Positions 21,241-32,553 are shown, counted from the first letter of the stretch. The stretch is DNA of 64,000 nucleotides from Euglena gracilis (GCA_039621445.1 CP154954.1:7265425-7329424); one strand, 5' to 3'. The notes: a model not told the origin generated them from the sequence alone. Made by a program: numbers and translations.

Positions 21241-24067
21241 GTGTTTGATTTAGGCGATAACCCCGCTGCGCCATGGGTGCAACGCCTATCGGCGTGTGGC
21301 TCTATTGAGCAACCCATCGCCCAGTGTGACTATCAAAGTCAGGCATCTTGTTGTACTTCTATGCAACCAGATGTCGCAACGGTGCCTACAGGCACAATTG
21401 ACAAATGTCCTCCAAAGGAAGACACACCCGCACAAAACTCTCAGGCACCGAGCAAAACTTTGTGTGAGATGCAATCCAGCAATGATGCGGCATTTTTGCA
21501 CATGCAACATAGTTTGCAAAATTTGTTTGCAAAAGTGGAGCCAATAACGGCACTTTTTGAGCACAAAAATTCTAATATGGGAGCTTTTGTTACCTTGAAG
21601 CAGTTCAATGCATTCCAGGAAGCGCAACAGCGCATTATGCAACTGATCCGTGAATCGGCAAGTTTTCACCATATGCATACCCAACCTGGTGAAGCTTTCG
21701 CTTCCAGCACTTATGTGCAGCAATTGGAGGAAAGACTTTCCCGGTTGGAGCGAAAGTCATGTAGGTGTGGTGAAAATTCTGCTGAAATAACAAGTTTTTA
21801 CTCCCATATTGCGAAGATCGCAAGCAGACAGGATGCGTACCACCAACGGTGGCAGAACAATATTGTTGACATCCAGACCGCAATTGCGGAGTTGCAGAAC
21901 CGCACTGCGGTACCATGTTCACATAATTTAGAATTTCAGCGACTTTCTGCAGATATGTGTGATGAAAATCACCAAGTGATAAAAGAAAATTGTGACGGTC
22001 CGATACGGACCGAGGAAACAGTGAATCAGCAAGTCAAAAACTTGCAGAAAGATTTCGCAGCGCTATCCGCGCAAGTTTCGGTGTTTTTGGAACAGCCAAT
22101 GGCTGAAAACGTGCGGAATCCGCAAAATACCCCTCCTTCCAAACCACCTCCACAACTGGAGCCTATTTCCGAAGCGGTGCACACTCTAGCTGTGCGATTA
22201 CGGGAATTGGAAAGTGGTTTTGGAAAAATTGCGCAAGATTTCCGGTCTTTTTCTGACAAAATCCCTCTTCTGGACGATATGTCCAAACACGGCAGGCGTA
22301 TTAAGCGTTTGCAGGAAGATATTGGTGCAATCACCGATCATCTGAAAATTCTCGATGATTTGGAGAAAAATTTTGGTGACTTTACAGAAAATTTGGATCA
22401 AGTACACGCACAATTGCGTTTATTACAACAAAAACCCGATACGGGTGTTGTAGGCACACTTGCCGCAGATTCCAGCTCCAAAAGCGCCAATAGCGCACCT
22501 GTGGCGGAGCCTATTGGCACATTGCCACAAAATTACGATTCTGCTCATGCAGTGGTCCCTCCCCCAGCGGTACCAGTCCCAATGGACCATTTTTTGGATG
22601 ATGGGGTTGGTTTTCAAGAGAAAGCCAAGTGAAACCCTCAAAGAAATCGAAAAATTTAGGAATATGAACTTTGCCGCACTCCCGCACATGGTATTGATCC
22701 TCAGATGCATCAGCATCACCATTCGCGCATTCGCGATTCACCAAGTTTTCGCATTCGCGAGTACACCAAGTGGAATATTGAATACGCATTCGCAAAATAC
22801 ACCCAAAAGTACACTTGGTGCAACCACCGAGGTACCCGCGCATGGTGCGGTTTTGCGCCCAGGCCCATCCTCCTTGAATACCACCGAAGGGCCATGGGAG
22901 TCTCAGAAAGATATCAAAGGAATCATCGCTATCGCGAAAAAGGTAAAGCCCCAATGGGACGGTGACCCAACAACATGGAAACAGTTTTTCCGTGATTGGG
23001 AATATTATTGGGATCTGAAAGGATCAACTTACAACGGAAACCCAGAGGTGATCAAAATGGAATTCGTAGATTGTCTCCCAAAAGATGAAAAGGAACGCGG
23101 CAGACAATTGGTCATTCGCGGGCGCATTTCTTTTCAGGATTTGGTTGAGCAATATGCTTCTTCATGTTCCAGTTTGGTTACCAGAATAACTCTGGAGAAA
23201 AAATGGCGGCAATATGCCCCCCATGACCGAAAATGGAGGTCGATAGACCTGTGGTACTCAAAATGGCTTTCTTTGGCAGCCGAAGTAGACGAGTTAGGTG
23301 AAACCCAAATGAAAGAGCAATTTGACGCAGTATTGCTGCACTTTATACCCAAACTCATCAAAGATATTCACCGCGAGGAACTCGCAGGACATATTTTGAC
23401 GCTCGATGAGCGATGGAACTATGTTTCCAAACAGTTGAAGCTATCACAGCTTCTGGGACAAATCAAGTCGGCTTATACGAGCCACCCCATAGCAGGAATA
23501 CCCGCTATCCAAGTCAGTTCTGTGAAAAAAGTGACACACTTACCAATTACCGCTATGGCGGAATCCAAATCGCGCAATTCGCGCTCTTCAGAAGGAGTTT
23601 CGGACAAATTGTGCTTTTTGTGTAACAAAAAGGTTCATATATCTTGCCATTGTCCAAATCCCGCAGCGCGAAAGCGCAACCCAAGTCCAAGAGGATCAGC
23701 CTCATCATGCAGTTCTCGTTTTTCACAAAATGCGCATTCGCAAAAATCAAAATACCAATCACGATCAACATGTTCACTGTGCGGATCAATCAACCACCCC
23801 TCACCCAAATGTCGCTATGCGACTCCTCCCCACCCAAGCCATCGCGATATGACTCGCAGTTCAAAAGATCATACTTCAGCCAAAAGGCATAAGGTAGGTC
23901 AAAGAGCAACCTCTATCGAGGATTATCGCCCGGCTTCGGGCAGGGAGGGGGATGATACCCCATGTAACCAAAGGGATCATCCCTGCATTAGCACTCGTAA
24001 ATTCAGAGACGTATATGCGTCAAGAAAGTCAATGGCTGATATGGCCACCGGTTCAGTTTTTGAGTGA
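21241..24067 (+). pseudogene. gag: Element 3 gag, left copy
   Basis: Gag-like protein lacking its N-terminus: the primer site, leader and start are deleted just after the LTR. The first frame (21241-22632) covers a coiled-coil-rich segment. A frame change near 22620 leads into the second frame ending at 24067. That part has the capsid-like WDGDPTTWKQFFRDWEYYW (near 22957) and two CCHC knuckles near 23612-23655 and 23770-23815. In the first knuckle the usual glycine before histidine is valine here but glycine in the right copy (CNKKGH). The stop is TGA, without the hairpin seen in elements 1 and 2. The protein is more Lys/Ile-rich than the other two families. Confidence 0.88.
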
Positions 24068-27000
24068 AGGTACCAAAAATCCAAGGACACGGACTACAGA
24101 GGCTACTAGAAAGGAGGTGACAGGAGTCGCGACCCTAGTCATCCCCTGCCCAGTATCCTGTCTGGTCAGTGTGCAAGGATTTTCTGGTGTCCCCGCTCAA
24201 AATTTACATGAACCTTTGACATATAGACCGTTTTGTGTTTCCGGTTGTGGTTCATCATGGGATAGCCCATGAATGTCCATGTGGTTGAGTGGATTCCCGC
24301 TCCAAGAATGCACACAACACCGCAAAATTCCCCCCCCTCAAACTTCCACTAATCATCATTTTTACATACCGTTTTCGATGACAGCAACACCGTTTTCCAC
24401 AACACCAACACCGTTATCAACCCGGGGTAAAGAGAAAGTGCCCCCCCCCCTACCCACTGCATATCCACAAACGTTCCACATGCGGTAGGGGTAACAAGTA
24501 GCTTAACCCCCATTCGTTCCACTGGGTTCCAAGACGAAAGCCCTAAGGCCTGAAGTTTAAACGGTGTCGAGTAGTCGCCCAGCTGCTTTCAACTTTCCGT
24601 TTTCCACCAGGTTTGTCGATTCAGACAATCCTGTACACCCCCAGCAGCTCCAAAATTCGCTTGCTTCAATTTTTTTCCCCACACTCACCCCCGCAGACCG
24701 ACATGCGCGACCAGGACAACTACTCCGCACCTTCCCCCCATGGTGTGCACTCTGGGAGAACTTTCCACACAATCACCAACCAAACACAAAGGTGAATATA
24801 TACATCAAAACTAATCCCCCCACACTCTATCTCCAACGGAGAGCTCTATTCATTGACAAATTTTTGTCAAGTGCAAGACAAATTCAGCACTATGTGCACA
24901 CTCCCCCCGAAGCGCATAGCGCACATCAATGCCGATGCGCATAGCTCACATTCCTCCGCAAGCGCTAATTGCGCACACCACGCGTCGCGCGAATCCTGCG
25001 CATATCGCGCTTCCAAGCCTACCCCCCACGCACATGTTGCGCAGTGTAGCAACTGTCCCCCCCCCACGCGTATCGCGCCATATCATGCGCGTATCGCGCT
25101 AGACCCCGCGCGTATCGCGCCACCCACCTTAGCAACCCCCCTTTCTCATAATGTCGTGTGAGCACTATCGTGCATTTATGACATATGGGTATACGCCCAA
25201 ACCACCCATATTCTTTTGGGAATCATTCCCAAAGATATATGTGTGGAAATCCGCAACTCTGTTCGTGGATGTTTGTTTCTGTACCACATGATCAAATTGC
25301 AGATTTTGTTTGATGACAGCAAACAAGAAGTGAAGTTTTATGTGAATACGGTTCTTTGCCCAATCCATTCCCACACCCAAAATATTTTGGTGTTCCCAAA
25401 GCTCTATAGAGCAACACAAGACATGTGATAAAGTTTTTGGGATGTATTGCAAATACTGCATTTTTCCCGAAAACTTATCCAACTTGTGCTTAAATAGCAG
25501 TTTTGTGCCTAAATGGCTTATACTTTGGCAAAATGCAATCCCGATATGGGAAAATGCTCACAATTTCATTTCTTTTATGTGCAACATAGTTTCCCACCCC
25601 AAAAGAAAATGAAGAAAATTCATTCAAACATGAATGGATTTTGTGGACTTGACCACTTGCCTTAGGTCTATGTGACCAATACACCCTATGATGTGCAAGG
25701 TCTATGGGCCATTACCCATGTGGTCCATGGGTCCATAGGACCAATTTGCACAAAATGCAAGGACCAAAAGGACCAAAGGCCCACAAATACATATTTTAGA
25801 GTGAAAAGTCCATAGGACCTCAAAAAATGGCACAAAAAGCCATATTACATGGCTGAAAGTGGCTAAATTGGCCAAAACAAGCCAAATAGGCTAGTTTTAT
25901 GCAGATTTGCATAAGTGTCACTTTGGCATAGCCTCAAAACCACCACAAAAGCTTCAAAATTTCTGGCACCTCGTGCCATGAGGTTTTGACAGTATGTAGT
26001 AGTGCCTATGAGATAGAAACCAAAAGTTGTCTTTGTAGAATAAATTATGGGAGCTTATAGCAAAAGCTCACTCACACAGGCAAAAGATCAAAGACGTATC
26101 TCAGCGCCTGTAGCTGGCCGATAGGCCATGTTACCCCTCATTCGAAAGCTCGTTAGATGAGCCGTCCGGCGGTGCAATCAGATCGCTGTAACTCCACACG
26201 GTACTCTTATTTGAGGAGATCGTGAAAAATTGAATTAAGCCAAGCCAATCCGGCCAAAAGCCAAATTTTGAGCCAGATCTTGTACGATCGTGTACCAGAC
26301 TGGCAAATCAGCCTGTAAGGCTTCTATACTGTTCCCTACATCGTTTCTGATGGCTAATTACCATTGGTTACCAGATTGGCTAATGGCCATTTTTTTAGTA
26401 CCTTTGGCAGCATTCTGCCCATTGCCCCATCTGTATGGGCTATCATGCCTGGTACAGTTCAGAGGGCTATAGCCCACAATTTGGAGTCATTTCGACTCAC
26501 TAGAATCATTTTTAGGAGCACTTATGTGCAAATTTTCATTTAAATCATTGATTTTCTGCAATTTTTGGTGACTTTTCCCTATTCTGGCACTCATATCCCT
26601 AATGGGAGTGACCATGAGGCACTATGCCAGAGTGGAATGCAAAGGGATATGCTGATAATCGCAATTTTTCCTTTGCTCAAGATGTCATAGACATGTTTTA
26701 CTTGTATTTTCAAGCGTATTTTTGCTTTTTGCGATATTTTTGCACAATTTTACAGCTTTTTGGGTGATGCGGTGTTATTAGACACCCAAATCCCAAAATC
26801 TGTAAAACAACAGCAAACATGCAGTGTTGTTGGACACTCTCAACAAGCACTATGTGCACTTGGCAAATATGCAGTCTTAAAAGACTCAAAATGCAACAAA
26901 GTTGCACTTTTGGTTGCAAAAATGCCATACTCGACGCAGAATCTGCATTTCTGCCCTAAATCCTGATAGGGATTTCCCTAAAAATCTGATATAAGTCAGT

Positions 27001-28335
27001 ATATCTCAGTGACATAGTCACTAATGATGAGATTTTGTCATATTTGCAGTGTTTTTTTTTCCAGCTTACCACACTAACGGCATTCTTGCCCCCCCCCCAC
27101 TTTATTAGTGGGACCCCCTTACCGATATAATTCGGACCCCCCCCCCACTTTATTCAGTGGGACCCCCTTACCGATATAATTCGGAGGACCCAATGGTCAT
27201 CATGTGCAACACCAATGGTGTCATTCTGCAAGGTTTATAAGAACCATAGCTCAAAAATGGTGAAATCCAGCTTTTTGTGATGAATTTCACCGCACGGGAA
27301 CAATGTTCCATCCTTTTATGTGCATTCACAGTTCATTTGCGGTTTTTCAAAGTGGTATAAGCCACACCAACCACAGTTGTTTTCTGTGAATTGGCAGCAG
27401 CCTGCCACATTTCCGCATTTTTTCCGCGGTTGTACACATCAGTATGACCTTTTTGGCAATCTGCCGAAATTTTTGATTCGGGTATACACCCATTAGTATT
27501 TTTGTGCCATGCATATACCGCAAGGCAATGTTTCTGGGCGATAAAGCCTACCCCCTTCCCCATTATTTTTGGCTAATGCCAACCATTCAGCCTACAGGCT
27601 GCACACCCAAGGCACAAATGCCAAATCTACAGTTTTTAGGGCTACTGCCCGCTATTCTGAGGTATAAGCCACTGGGGATACCCCATCGACAACATTGTGC
27701 TCGCGCTGCACTGTGAAGACTTCACGGCGGTATATGCCGCAGTAAGAAGACGCACAGCGTACAGCGCGCACACCGTAATAATAGGGCCAACTTGTTACTT
27801 TTCGGCCTTAAGGCCCCCATAAGACTGCCAGACAGCAAAAATTCTTTGTAAGGTCTTTAGACCAGCCCCCCACCTCTCTCCCCTTTCCCCCCCGGGCAAA
27901 ATCGCTGTCGCCGGCAGTTGGTTTTGTAAATAGGCTTTCCTCCCTGGTCAGGTATGACTGGCCAGGTGCCCCTCCTTCCACACCCTACCCTTCAATCTTT
28001 TCTGATTATGGAATGAGACCTCCCCGCGTGTCATAGACACACCCCAAACCGGGTGGATGGGACTTTCTGGAATGGAAACCTTCCAGCCCCATTTTCCAAT
28101 GGGCTCTTCCACTTCCACCCCTTTACCGCAATAAGTAGTTAGCCGCATAACCTGATAACCTCTTTTGCGCGTTTTGGGTTGTTGGGTTCCCCTCTCTTCC
28201 TTCCCTTTCTGGTTTATCAACCTTGTGATGGAGAAGCAGACCCAAGATATGCTTTCCTGGTGTACCTTCCTCATTCTTAGAGCTACGCTTGAATCCTTGC
28301 TGGCCTGGTCCAGTAAGGAAATCGGGCAAAGCCCT
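24068..28335 (+). other. Element 3 accessory non-coding region, left copy
   Basis: More than 4 kb between gag and the polypurine tract with no credible gene. The first 200 bp still resemble the gag-pol junction of elements 1 and 2 in one frame (PCPVSCLVSV...), suggesting pol was lost. Then come a GCGC palindrome cluster (24900-25130), a block rich in GGTCC/CCATGG words (25660-25800), a well-conserved block (26090-26240) and many perfect short hairpins. A 48-bp direct duplication lies at 27090-27184. The final part (27800-28335) is homologous to the 3' region of element 2 (30600-31173). The right copy is 52985-57257. Confidence 0.8.
27090..27184. repeat. Direct duplication of about 48 bp
   Basis: Two adjacent units, each a C-run followed by ACTTTATT...AGTGGGACCCCCTTACCGATATAA-type sequence. 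The same duplication is present in the other copy of element 3 at about 54128-54232, so it belongs to the element. Confidence 0.85.
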
Positions 28336-28345
28336 GGGAGGGGGA
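28335..28345 (+). promoter_or_regulatory. Polypurine tract of element 3, left copy
   Basis: GGGAGGGGGA directly before TGTGTACCAGG of the 3' LTR. The same tract precedes every 3' LTR in the window, which is the expected position of the plus-strand primer of an LTR retrotransposon. Confidence 0.85.
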
Positions 28346-28398
28346 TGTGTACCAGGCAGCATGAACATGGCACTGTGCATAGCAGCAGACTGCAGAAT
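28346..28398 (+). repeat. Truncated 3' LTR of element 3, left copy
   Basis: Only the first 53 bp of the 419-420-bp LTR are present, ending ...CAGACTGCAGAA. The sequence CAGACTGCAGAATTGTGTA occurs here (28387-28405) and also at the 5' border of the element (20803-20821). Confidence 0.85.
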
Positions 28399-28414
28399 TG
28401 TGTAGGTAGATATT

Positions 28415-30361
28415 GTATGGTCGTCGAGGATATCCTCGAAGAACCTGCCAGTCCCACAGCACGCACCTCGTTAGGAGGCCGTGTGCTCGGCGCCGTAGTC
28501 ACCGGCATTACTGCCGTGGCTGCTGCACTAACGCCACGAGGTGGAGGCGTAGCATCAAGCTCCGCCGCCGAGGTTGTGGAGACACCAGATGTCGGTGTCC
28601 CCGCACCCCCATCTCCGGCGGCAATCGGAAACACCGATTCCGGTGACGACCACAGTGCCACGCATCGTCGGACAGGATGAACCTGCTCGGCGACGGCCGG
28701 CTGAACAACCCCAGGAACGAGCGCCGACCCCTCGGAGCGTCATGCGCGACCCAGCGGTCAGTATGCCCGTTTCGCCCAGACGGCAAACGTCTACTCCGGC
28801 ACCATCGGCTCCTGATACCAGGAGTAAGCCGCAGGCGTCGTCTCCTGATTCCAGGAGTGCGAAGCCGAAAGGAGGCAAACCAGGTGCTGCACCCTGTAAG
28901 CCCCCTTCCAAAGGCGGTGATGGGAAACCACCACCGAAAAGGTGGCGCTGGAGGTCAGCCTGGCGGACAGCCGAAAGGCCCTACGACAATGCACGACTAT
29001 TCGGCCGTTGCATCGTCCGGGTACGGCCAGAGCAAACCGAAAGGTAAGGCTCGTGGTCGACAGGCCCAATCCTCCGCCGGATCGACGGATGAGGAGCAGG
29101 ATGAACCTGCTTCACCTCCTGTGTCTGCGGATGCCCAGCGCTGGACCCAGGATATCCTGACCAGACTAGGCACCGTGGAAGAGAGGACGAAGAAACTGGC
29201 TGCTATTAGGCACCAGAAAGGGTCACTGAATCAATGGATTCAGCCCCTCTTCGTCCGAGGAGAACCATTCCACTATGTCCCGGAACATACCTGGACATTC
29301 TGGAACAGGCGCTCACCCAGAGTACTGGCACAGTACTTTGGCGAGGACTGCGTGTTGGATTTCCAGCACGGCACGTCCTTTGCCTGGACGTGCACCGTGT
29401 GCCACCATGTGCGGCACAACCAACCGCTTGTGCATGTGTGCAAGCGGCAGGTGCAATCCTCGTGGTTCCATCACAGGGCATATGTGCCGAACTGTGTGGC
29501 GCTCGTATGTGGCGAGTGCCTGAATGCCTGGAAGCACAGCTTGAACTACTCCTACAGTGAGAATGCTCACGACAGGGATATCCCTGCCTTGTGCATCAAC
29601 TGTATAGGAGGCAAGTTCGTGCAGACTGATGGAGCAGTCACCACCATTGTGTCCCCCAGCACTGGGAGACACTGGAGAAGTGGAAGAAGGAGTACAAGCA
29701 GGTGGAAGGCCGCGTGAAGCACTCCGACTATCGATAGGTAGAAAGCTACCGCCACACGGGAATGGCCCGTGAGTTCCAGATCGACGCTGGGGCAATGCGC
29801 CTCGCCGTCGAGGAACACGCCAAGGTAAGAATGCCTTACCTCTGGACTGATGGCGACTGGGAGACACAGGTTTACCCCCTGTTCTCCAAGCGTCAGCATG
29901 GCGGATACGCCTTGCCACTGTGGCCTCCTGAAGAACACGATTTGGTGGACTTCAGAGGTTGGTTGGCGGCTGTATTACGGCCCCATACCGCAAGAGCTCG
30001 GACAGCGAGGTGGATGTATGACATCAACTTCAAGCAGACCCCGGGGATGCCCCCGCAGGTGCCTGCGAATCACCCCCGGATGAATTACATCATCTGGCCG
30101 GTGATGCTGCCCAGAATTTTCTGGGAGCAACTCCAACGGTATCTTCAGCATCATGCTGAACGTACCAGGGAGAAGCTGCCGGATAATTGGATCAAGGACT
30201 GGGAGACCCCTTCCTTTGATGTCAACGATCCGGAGCTCAACACCATTCGGAGTGAATCAGCTCCGCCGCGTTCCCCACGCCAACTGGAGTTGGTTGAGGA
30301 CCCATTAGGGGACCCCCAACACGACTACTGGCGTGAAGGTCCGCGAACGTCCAGCCGATAA
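28415..30361 (+). pseudogene. Cysteine-rich accessory protein X, left copy, N-truncated
   Basis: Mirrored copy of the C-terminal part of 33368-36173; family not recognised. It begins inside a Pro/Ala-rich low-complexity segment (VVEDILEEPASPTARTS). It lacks about 200 bp present in the other arm and changes frame near 28620, as that arm also does. It has a private extra A near 28937 and another frame change near 29655. The folded part carries CTVCHH (about 29391), CGECLNAW (about 29511) and CINC (about 29595), a likely zinc-binding cluster. A Trp/Arg-rich C-terminal domain follows (about 29740-30220). In this copy two compensating indels near 29430 replace the CASGRC of the right copy. It ends in TAA at 30359. 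Confidence 0.75.
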
Positions 30362-31173
30362 AGGCAGGTGAGGTGTCTGTCAGCGCCAATGCGGCGTCTT
30401 TCAGCACCCTCGTCAGGTATTCGCCTGACACCCTGTTTGGGTATTCGCCCGAACAGCCCCTTCGAAGACCCTTTGCGGTATTCGCCGCTAGTAAGTTCCC
30501 ACCGGGATGCTGCCATGTGCAGGATTCCGTGCGCATGCATGCACACCCCTCTCCCCTCTCCCCTCTCGCGGGCGTGCGACACGCAGCGCACAGGGCCGAC
30601 GGCCTTTCTTTTCTTTTCGGCCGTTTGAGGCCTTAAGGCTGCCAGACAGCACAACTTTTTGGCCTAAGCCAACCCCCCACTCCTCTCTACTTTCCCCCCG
30701 GGGCAAATGCTGTCGCCGGCAGTTGGTTTTGTAGAGTAGGATTTCCTTTTGCGTGGTCAGGTTTGACTGGCCATGCGCCCTGCCCAGGTTTGACTGGTCA
30801 GAGGCCCCCTCCTTCCACACCCTCCCCATGGGTTTTCCTGGAATGCCCATGGACCCAACCCCAAGTGCCTTGGGCACACCCAAACTGGGTGGATGGGTTT
30901 GCTTGGCAAGGAAACCCGCCAGCCCCATTTTCCCCAGTGGGCTATAATATACTATATACCCATAAGCCACCGCAGAATAGGTGAAACGATTTTGCGCGTT
31001 TTAGGCTTTTTGGGTCCCCTCCTTTCCGCCCCCCCCCCCCGTTTGAGTGGACCCCTGTGCGACGGAAAGGGCCCCTGTGGATGCGCCAAGGTGCACCTCC
31101 CACAGACCAGGTCTGTGTCCGAAATCCCTGTGGCCAGAATGCCTGGTCCAAAGGGGAAATCGGGCATAGCCCT
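30362..31173 (+). other. 3' untranslated region of element 2, left copy
   Basis: No gene is visible. The first part carries repeated CGCCTGACA/GTCAGGCG-type words. From about 30600 it matches the last 550 bp of element 3's non-coding region (27800-28335), including GCCGGCAGTTGGTTTTGTA and GGTCAGGT(T/A)TGACTGGCC. It ends at the polypurine tract. Confidence 0.75.
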
Positions 31174-31510
31174 GGGAGGGGGATGTGTACCAGGCGTATG
31201 CTTCTGTCCCCTTCCGTTGAGGAAGTTAGGATGGAAGCAGATCCTATTAGGATCTCCTAATGGGTGCCCCTTCTCTCTCTCAGTTTTTATTGTCTTCTGT
31301 TATCTTCTTTATACCTTTTCCTTCCTTTCCATCGGACCGGACTTGGATTTCCAGTCCGTCCTCCCCGCATTGCTTCGTGCTTTGCTTCTTGGGAAGTGGG
31401 AAAAGGGTATTTACTGTTACTCTGATTTTCAGTTCCCAAGTAGGTGCGCCAAGGCGAAAGCGAAGGCTTTTGGGAATTGGGACAGGGGAATTGGGAATCA
31501 GACGTACACT
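31174..31510 (+). repeat. Polypurine tract and 3' LTR of element 2, left copy
   Basis: GGGAGGGGGA (31174-31183) precedes the LTR at 31184-31510, which begins TGTGTACCAGGCG and ends GTACACT. The LTR is 327 bp, 12 bp longer than its 5' partner. The shared core CACAGGTGGTATT is missing and replaced near 31277-31303 by a T-rich stretch. GATTT (31511) follows as the target duplication. Confidence 0.9.
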
Positions 31511-31515
31511 GATTT

Positions 31516-32222
31516 ACCCACTAATGTACCGATTTTTGAAGACTTTTGTGGTAAAATATTACCACCCTTGCAAGAAATCATTTTTCGTGTATGTTGAAAA
31601 CCGTCCTCTAGATCGAAAATTGACCACAACCGGTTTTCCGATTGTTTGGTGATCAAATCCTCGATCAGGGGGAGCGGGAAGGGATCATCCCTTGTTTGGG
31701 AGTTCAGGTACCGGTAATCCAGCACCAGTCTCCATTTCTTCTGACCTGAGGGGTCTGGGGGTTTAGGAACAACGAATGCCTGGGATGTCCACTCGCTTTT
31801 CGAGGGTACAATCCACTTGCGCTGGATGAGCTTCTCAATCATCTCGTTGAGAGCTTGTTCGCGTTCTCCCGAACAACGAAAAAATTTCCGGTGCATTGGC
31901 TTGGCTCCATCCTTAAGCTCGATCTTACAAACACCGAAATACCGCGATCGCGGGGTCGATGTCGCACGCGTATACTGGATTTTCCAGCACACCGTGAAAT
32001 TCGCGGGTAATCCGCGAACAGAATTCGGCTGACTTAGGATGCTGACCTGCACTCTCGATGACTGCGGAAACCACCAGGGTATCCATGGGGCTACCGAGCT
32101 TCCTCGGCACCGAAAATTCGGACATTCCGAATGCATCGAAGAAACATACGCGAAAAATGATTTCTTGCAAGGGTGGTAATATTTTACCACAAAAGTCTTC
32201 AAAAATCGGTACATTAGTGGGT
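31516..32222 (-). pseudogene. pol: Element 1 reverse transcriptase fragment at the palindrome centre
   Basis: Read on the minus strand from 32222, this continues element 1 pol downstream of the element 2 insertion. It has KPMHRKFFRCSGEREQALNE, then RT blocks with KKWRLVLDYRYLN and SIFDLEDGF, which contains the first catalytic aspartate. It stops at 31596, before the YIDD block. Two frames are used, so at least one frameshift is present. The first 80 bp (32143-32222) are mirrored at 31516-31595 as the end of the left arm; 31596-32142 is the unpaired spacer. The homologous intact stretch in element 2 is about 39420-40050. Confidence 0.88.
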
Positions 32223-32227
32223 AAATC

Positions 32228-32553
32228 AGTGTACGTCTGATTCCCAATTCCCCTGTCCCAATTCCCAAAAGCCTTCGGTTTCGCCTTGGCGCACCTACTT
32301 GGGAACTGAAAATCAGAGTAACAGTAAAAACCCTTTTCCCACTTCCCAAGAAGCAAAGCACGGAGCAATGCGGGGAGGACGGACTGGAAATCCAAGTCCG
32401 GTCCGATGGAAAGGAAGGAAAAGGTATAAAGAAGAATACCACCTGTGGAGAGAGAAGGGGCACCCATTAGGAGATCCTAATAGGATCTGCTTCCATCCTA
32501 ACTTCCTCAACGGAAGGGGACAGAAGCATACGCCTGGTACACATCCCCCTCCC
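32228..32553 (-). repeat. 3' LTR and polypurine tract of element 2, right copy
   Basis: A 316-bp LTR (32543 to 32228), preceded on the minus strand by the purine tract at 32553-32544. By eye it is nearly identical to the 5' LTR at 45788-46103 and contains the CACAGGTGGTATT core. Confidence 0.92.

Larger units (their letters stand above)
20815..28398 (+). mobile_element. Element 3, left copy (gag-only, with truncated 3' LTR)
   Basis: A 5' LTR of 420 bp (20815-21234), a gag without its first exon-like part, about 4.2 kb of non-coding DNA, a polypurine tract and only the first 53 bp of the 3' LTR (28346-28398). It is a separate copy from the right-arm element 3 (52556-61311): it lies inside element 2 rather than in the element 1 LTR, and it is visibly more diverged than the arms are. 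No protease or RT is encoded. Confidence 0.88.
16800..31510 (+). mobile_element. Element 2, left copy, with internal replacement by element 3
   Basis: LTR retrotransposon bounded by LTRs at 16800-17114 and 31184-31510 and flanked by GATTT on both sides. It retains the primer-site array, leader, the gag up to the first zinc knuckle, the 3' part of the accessory gene, 3' untranslated region and polypurine tract. Its middle (gag C-terminus, pol, first half of the accessory region) is missing and replaced by element 3 at 20815-28414. It is the mirrored copy of 32228-46103. Confidence 0.9.
12094..31595 (+). repeat. Left arm of giant inverted repeat
   Basis: Read rightwards, this arm is the reverse complement of 32143-50810. 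Order: gag1, pol1, element 2 LTR, primer sites, leader and gag2, then (after a foreign block at 20815-28414) the cysteine-rich gene, 3' region, 3' LTR and a piece of element 1 RT. Arms look nearly identical by eye where they correspond, with scattered substitutions and small indels. The centre-side end is the word GTATGTT at 31589-31595. The block 20815-28414 in this arm replaces about 8 kb of the right arm (approximately 35545-42110). Confidence 0.93.

Noticed and set aside
28427-28440. Repeated palindrome GAGGATATCCTC as a regulatory site
   Set aside because: Its occurrences near 28427, 35535, 35668 and 39189 all encode EDIL or similar in frame, so codon usage explains them.
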